A DNA stretch of 64,000 bases from Natrarchaeobius oligotrophus (lineage in GTDB: Archaea > Halobacteriota > Halobacteria > Halobacteriales > Natrialbaceae): contig NZ_REFZ01000001.1 in NCBI RefSeq assembly GCF_003841465.1, positions 62,001-126,000 on the forward strand. Direction: 5' to 3'. The first letter of the stretch is position 1. Each line of letters begins with the position of its first letter. Under the pieces are notes generated by a model. The model saw only the letters and a program-made list of their open reading frames with translations. It did not search any database and was not told the DNA's origin. The position numbers and the translations under genes are program-made. This document shows positions 60,363-64,000 of this stretch, piece by piece.

Positions 60363-60908
60363 TTACTTCGTGGCCTTTTCGAGCACGAGCGTGTCGTCCT
60401 CGAGGTAGTGTTCGAAGTGGTGTGCGTCCTCCTCGAGGGTGACGAGAATCTCCCGAAGGATCTCGGCGGTCGCGTAGTCACCGAGGTTGTCGGCGAGTTC
60501 GATGCTGTCGCGCATCGACTCGATGATGTCGCCGTACATCTCGAGGTCGTGTTCGAACATCGTCCGGACGTCGTAGACGTCCTCTCCCTCGAACTCGACG
60601 GTTGCGCGTCGCTCCTGGTTCGTCGGTCCCGACACCGGAACGCCGCCGAGGGCCTGCGCGCGCTCTGCGATGACGTCTGCACCCTCCTCGACGTGTTCGT
60701 ACGCCTCCTCGAGGAACTCGTGCAGGGGGAGGAACTCGGCACCTTCGACGACCCAGTGGTGCTTTTTGAGCTGGTGGTACAGCACGTACGAGTTCGCGAG
60801 CTCCGTGTTCAGCGCGTCGACGATCTGTTCTGCCTTCTCCTGGTCGAGTCGAAGTTCGTTCTCCTCGACGACGTCGGCCGATTGACGGACGGTCTTCTGG
60901 GTGCTCAT
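60363..60908 (-). CDS. dpsA: DpsA ferritin-like iron-storage protein
   Basis: A 181-residue Dps subunit; ATG 60908 is preferred to an upstream start at 60932. The intersubunit ferroxidase set is visible: HHWVVEGAEFLPLHEFLEEA (His51, His63) and YEHVEEGADVIAERAQALGG (Asp78, Glu82). A 12-subunit shell takes up Fe2+ with H2O2 and protects DNA. Halobacterium DpsA is iron-regulated, and the promoter region here has TGTAGGCC, a partial DtxR-type arm. TATA-like CTTTAAGTGG is about 25 nt upstream. Confidence 0.94.
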   Translation of the reverse strand: MSTQKTVRQSADVVEENELRLDQEKAEQIVDALNTELANSYVLYHQLKKHHWVVEGAEFLPLHEFLEEAYEHVEEGADVIAERAQALGGVPVSGPTNQERRATVEFEGEDVYDVRTMFEHDLEMYGDIIESMRDSIELADNLGDYATAEILREILVTLEEDAHHFEHYLEDDTLVLEKATK

Positions 60909-61129
60909 CGTACGACAACAGTACAGTCGCATTCCACTTAAAGCTTCGGCCTACACAAAAGGATGTTTGCGGATTAGAAACTATTATTGCTGGTAAGCGA
61001 ACTTCCAACGATCGGTCGGCGACGACCGCCCGGGGGCTCGCCACGAACGATCGGACGGATCCGAGAACCGCACTCGTCTCTCGCTACCGGCTTGCGCGGG
61101 TGTCAGGTGCCGTCCGTAGAGTGCGTCCA

Positions 61130-62275
61130 TCAGAACTCGAACGAGTCGGACGCGACCACCGTCCTCGTCTCGCCGGCGACCGCGATCACCTGAACTCGAC
61201 CGGACGCGCCGGCGTCGTACTCGAGAGTGGCCATCTCTCCGACGCTCGAGAGTTCGGCGTTCCGATCGTTGTCGTGGTCGTACACCTCGACGCGATCCGC
61301 GTTGCCCATCGCCGTCACCATCACGGCCACCTCGCGGGCCTCGGGATCGACGTCGATCGAGACGCCGGCCTGCGCTTCCTGACCGGGCTCGTCACGATCG
61401 CCGAAGAGGTTCTCGTACTCGAACTCGTCGATCGGGACGGCGGCGGTCGCCACCACTGCGTCGCCTTCGGGCACGCGGGAGACGTCGTCGAGTTCGTCGC
61501 CGAACTCCGTCTCGAAGTACTCCTCGACGTTCTCGACTTCGTCCGCCTCGGCGACCGCCGCGAGCGACGCGGCGTCTCCCTCGAGTGACCACGAGAGGCC
61601 GGCGACCTCGTCCCGCTCGGCGCGTTCCATCCACGAGAACGTGGCGTCGCCGAGGTGCTCGAACAGCAGCTCGAGTCGGTCGTCGGTCGCGGTCCGGCGA
61701 TCGACTCCGTCCAGACCCGCGTCCAGAACGTCGCCGAGCGTCGGGCCGCCGCCCGTCGCCACGATCACCGTCTCGGACGAAACCGCGATCGACGGTTCCT
61801 CGCCCGCGTACACGTCGTAACCGTCGACGACGTCGTCCGGCTCCCGGTCCGCGAGTCGGTCGGGATCGCACTCGCCGGCGATCACCTGCGCGCCCTCGGC
61901 CGGTTCGGGACCGAACGCGAGGACGGACTCGAGCGCTGGATCGCCGTCGGTGAGTTCGTCGATCACGCTCGCCGCCGGCTCGCGCGGCCTCAACGGAATC
62001 TCCTCGAGGGTGTCCGCCCGGAGAGCGGACTCGTGCTGGCGGACGTCCGCCAGATCGGCGTACTCGACGAACAGCGGCGTCGCCGTCGCGGCGGGAGTCC
62101 ACACCTCGAGCGGCGAGGTGGAGGGCTCCGCCGGCGACCCGTCCGACCCGCCGCCGGACTCGTCGTCGGAGCCGCCGTCGGTCGGTTCGGCGCCGTCGCC
62201 GAGACAGCCGGCGATCGACGCGCCGAGTGCCGCCCCCGCCCCGGCGAGGAGTCGTCGTCGTAAAAGACCAGTCAT
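61130..62275 (-). CDS. Tat-type lipoprotein, unknown function
   Basis: A 381-residue exported protein started at ATG 62275. The signal (LLRRRLLAGAGAALGASIAG) ends with a lipobox (GASIAGC) and a Gly/Ser/Asp linker. The main part, about residues 60-300, has SPLEVWTPAATATPLFVEYA, DLADVRQHESALRADTLEEI, VYAGEEPSIAVSSETVIVA and LFEHLGDATFSWMERAERDE. It ends in a beta-sandwich-like domain (MVTAMGNADRVEVYDHDNDR; GRVQVIAVAGETRTVVASDS) as in pilin-like secreted domains. No enzyme site is seen. Divergent from the YihY gene. Confidence 0.75.
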   Translation of the reverse strand: MTGLLRRRLLAGAGAALGASIAGCLGDGAEPTDGGSDDESGGGSDGSPAEPSTSPLEVWTPAATATPLFVEYADLADVRQHESALRADTLEEIPLRPREPAASVIDELTDGDPALESVLAFGPEPAEGAQVIAGECDPDRLADREPDDVVDGYDVYAGEEPSIAVSSETVIVATGGGPTLGDVLDAGLDGVDRRTATDDRLELLFEHLGDATFSWMERAERDEVAGLSWSLEGDAASLAAVAEADEVENVEEYFETEFGDELDDVSRVPEGDAVVATAAVPIDEFEYENLFGDRDEPGQEAQAGVSIDVDPEAREVAVMVTAMGNADRVEVYDHDNDRNAELSSVGEMATLEYDAGASGRVQVIAVAGETRTVVASDSFEF

Positions 62276-62295
62276 GATTCCGATGATTCGCCGGT

Positions 62296-62304
62296 TGTTA
62301 TATA
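62296..62304 (-). promoter_or_regulatory. TATA element of the Tat lipoprotein gene
   Basis: On the minus strand CTATATAAC lies about 21-29 nt before ATG 62275. The same bases read plus could serve the YihY gene. Confidence 0.45.
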
Positions 62305-62375
62305 GCGGTGTCGGTACGGACGGATCCTGGCGGCGAGCGTGCAAGCCCACCGTCTACGGTCCGTCGCCGCGTTCG

Positions 62376-63506
62376 ATGCGTATGACCCCCGACGTCGGAG
62401 CCGCCGTCTCGTCAGGGAAGACGGTCGTGGCCGGCATTCAGGAGAAGAACGTCCCGTTCATGGCCGCGAGCATCGCGTACCAGGCGTTCATCTCGCTCAT
62501 TCCCCTGCTGGTGCTCGTGTTCTTTTTCGTCACGATCGTAGGCGACGAACAGTTCGCCGCGGAGGTCACCGCCGCGACCGAGGGGTTCCTCCCCCAGAGC
62601 GGACAGGTGATGGTCGAGAACGCGATCGAGGATTCGCCCGCGACGGCCGGCTCGACGCTCATCGGGCTCGTCGTCGTCGCGTGGGGTGCGCTGAAGCTGT
62701 TCCGAGGGCTCGACACCGCGTTCTCGGAGATCTACGACTCGAGCGGTGAGAACTCGTTTCTCGAGCAGCTTCGCGACGCCGCGATCGTCCTCGGCGGGAT
62801 CGCCTTCGCGCTGGCGGCCGCCGGACTCGCGAGCGTCGCGTTCGCCCTGTTTCCCGACGTCCCGCTGATCGGCCTGGTGAACCCGATCGTCCTCGTCGTC
62901 GGCCTCACGCTCGCGTTCTACCCGATGTACTACTTCTTTCCCGACGTCGACGTCACCGCTCGGGAGGTCCTGCCGGGCGTCGTCGTCGCGGCGGTCGGCT
63001 GGACGGTCCTCCAGTCGCTCTTTCAGGTCTACGTCGCTGTCGCCGCCGGCTCGGAGGCGGCCGGTCCCGTCGGAGCGATCCTGCTGTTGTTGACGTGGCT
63101 GTACTTCGGCGGATTGATCCTGCTGGTGGGCGCGGTCGTCAACGCGACGAGGTCGGATCGACTCGCGGTCTCGGACGCGTCCCGACAATCGAAAGCCGGC
63201 GGCGACCGGTCGCCGTACGTCGACGGGGACCGCCTCGATCGAGAACGACTCGTGGATCGAATTTCGACCCTCGAGCGCGAGCGCGATCAGCTTCGAAACG
63301 ACCGCGAGGCCCAGCGCCAGCGGCGATACCGGCTCGAGGACCGCGTCGACGCGCTCGAGGAGACGGTTCGGGAACTCGAAGCGACCAACGAGGGGCTTCG
63401 ACGGACCGTGGAGGCTCGGCGGCGACCTCGCTGGAAGCGGACGGTCGACGCCACGCTGTCGCGCGTTCAGCGACTCCGAATCGGGCGGATCACGCGCGAG
63501 CAGTGA
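62376..63506 (+). CDS. YihY/virulence factor BrkB family membrane protein
   Basis: A 376-residue protein, start ATG 62376 (an ATG two codons on is possible). The YihY core has six helices (MAASIAYQAFISLIPLLVLV; AWGALKLFRGLDTAFSEIY; FALFPDVPLIGLVNPIVLVV; FPDVDVTAREVLPGVVVAAV; GPVGAILLLLTWLYFGGLIL). From about residue 270 a soluble coiled coil (LVDRISTLERERDQLRNDRE; EETVRELEATNEGLRRTVEA) is added, not usual in bacterial members. BrkB/YihY members are membrane factors of unknown function (once wrongly called RNase BN). Confidence 0.88.
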   Translation: MRMTPDVGAAVSSGKTVVAGIQEKNVPFMAASIAYQAFISLIPLLVLVFFFVTIVGDEQFAAEVTAATEGFLPQSGQVMVENAIEDSPATAGSTLIGLVVVAWGALKLFRGLDTAFSEIYDSSGENSFLEQLRDAAIVLGGIAFALAAAGLASVAFALFPDVPLIGLVNPIVLVVGLTLAFYPMYYFFPDVDVTAREVLPGVVVAAVGWTVLQSLFQVYVAVAAGSEAAGPVGAILLLLTWLYFGGLILLVGAVVNATRSDRLAVSDASRQSKAGGDRSPYVDGDRLDRERLVDRISTLERERDQLRNDREAQRQRRYRLEDRVDALEETVRELEATNEGLRRTVEARRRPRWKRTVDATLSRVQRLRIGRITREQ

Positions 63507-63579
63507 CGGAGTGTGATCGGACGGCGGGGGTCCAGCCGAGAGCGGGAGTTCTTTGTCGATCGCTCGTCCACCACCGCTC

Positions 63580-64000
63580 GTGTCCCACCCCGTCCGAGCG
63601 GTCCGACGACGAGTTCGCGACCGGCACGGAGCGGTCGTCGACGGAGTCGGCGCCTGTGCGGACCGCGTGGCTGCCACCTGGACCGGCGACCGAACCGCAG
63701 ACGGCGTCGCCGTCTCCGACCCGCTTCGCGAAAGCCTCGAGCGGGACGGACTGCTCGAGCGATTTCCGGACGTGCTCGCGGATCTCGTCGAGGCCGCCGG
63801 GTGTCGTCTTCGGGCGCGTCCCGTCCCCGCGCCGCCGTACGTCGTCGTGACCAGCCGCGGTCCGATGCTGCGAGCGACGATCGATCCCGGCCGGCTCGTG
63901 GTTCGATTCGATGTCTTCGAGGTCGCCCGCGGCGACGGGACGGTTCCGACTGCCACCTACCGACGGCGGAACGACGTTCGGGTCGTGGTCTCGCTCGAGT
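63580..64000 (+). CDS. Conserved haloarchaeal protein (DUF7988-like), 3' end missing
   Basis: From GTG 63580 the frame runs to the window edge (140 codons). It reads SHPVRAVRRRVRDRHGAVVD, LRESLERDGLLERFPDVLAD, LVEAAGCRLRARPVPAPPYV, then VVTSRGPMLRATIDPGRLVV and RFDVFEVARG. Third positions are G/C rich. I recall similar proteins as haloarchaeal DUF7988, no function known. It is 73 nt after YihY on the same strand. Confidence 0.65.
   Translation, partial: MSHPVRAVRRRVRDRHGAVVDGVGACADRVAATWTGDRTADGVAVSDPLRESLERDGLLERFPDVLADLVEAAGCRLRARPVPAPPYVVVTSRGPMLRATIDPGRLVVRFDVFEVARGDGTVPTATYRRRNDVRVVVSLE

Overview
The window is a stretch of a haloarchaeal chromosome (class Halobacteria). The DNA is GC-rich with strong G/C preference at third codon positions, and the proteins are acidic. 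It carries archaeal information-processing genes (SecE, Spt5, aMBF1, three RNase P protein subunits, proteasome alpha, SBDS) and haloarchaeal hallmark families (HTH_10 regulator, HalOD1 output domain, TbsP, DpsA, halocyanin, Tat lipoproteins). Many genes have an A/T-rich TATA element about 25-30 nt before the start codon, which fits leaderless transcription. The genus cannot be fixed from sequence alone. No rRNA, CRISPR array, complete insertion sequence or replication origin was seen.

Layout. 1-7.1 kb: a phospholipase D-like gene cut by the left edge, a DMT exporter, a NosL-like lipoprotein, an SRPBCC protein, an Lrp/AsnC regulator and several membrane or lipoproteins. 7.3-13.7 kb: tRNA-Leu(GAG), aMBF1, AlaX editing protein, GH15 glucosidase, HtrA-type protease, then the secE-spt5 pair. 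13.7-25.7 kb: PHP protein, Mut7-C protein, DUF5788-polX, a sugar nucleotidyltransferase overlapping glmS (amino-sugar synthesis), AN1-rhomboid, endonuclease V, a LolA-like lipoprotein, and rnp4-yhbY-mscS. 25.8-35.1 kb: thioesterase, methyltransferase, the thiamine regulator thiR, a HEAT-repeat protein, archaetidylserine synthase-like enzyme, halocyanin, thiazole synthase thi4 and a tandem AAA ATPase. 35.2-45.6 kb: a metzincin-like DUF6775-type protein, an oligopeptide-type binding protein whose domain order looks circularly permuted, a PAP2 protein, signalling/regulatory proteins, and a two-subunit haloarchaeal beta-ketothiolase beside an HTH_10 regulator. 45.6-51.8 kb: hflX, sbds, psmA, rnp2, a methyltransferase, rnp3 and tbsP. 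51.8-54.7 kb: an AT-rich patch around a CHAT-domain (caspase-like) protein. 54.7-64 kb: thioesterase, TraB, site-2 protease, purM, macro domain, a small gene under a DtxR-like operator, dpsA, a lipoprotein, a YihY/BrkB protein and an unknown gene cut by the right edge.

Functional links. thiR and thi4 place thiamine control and thiazole synthesis within 4 kb. The nucleotidyltransferase and glmS probably feed UDP-N-acetylglucosamine synthesis. rnp3/rnp2/psmA/sbds form an RNA- and protein-quality-control cluster, with rnp4 elsewhere in the window. The 59.4-60.9 kb genes (DtxR-like operator, Cys-motif membrane protein, DpsA) suggest metal or iron homeostasis.

The observations most worth a second look are the apparently permuted substrate-binding protein (36.1-37.9 kb), the CHAT protein with a perfect palindrome over its start codon inside AT-rich DNA, the gene-conversion-like identity between the two AAA modules, an 11-bp-periodic operator array at 22.2 kb, and dyads at thiR, HalOD1 and the small DtxR-box gene.
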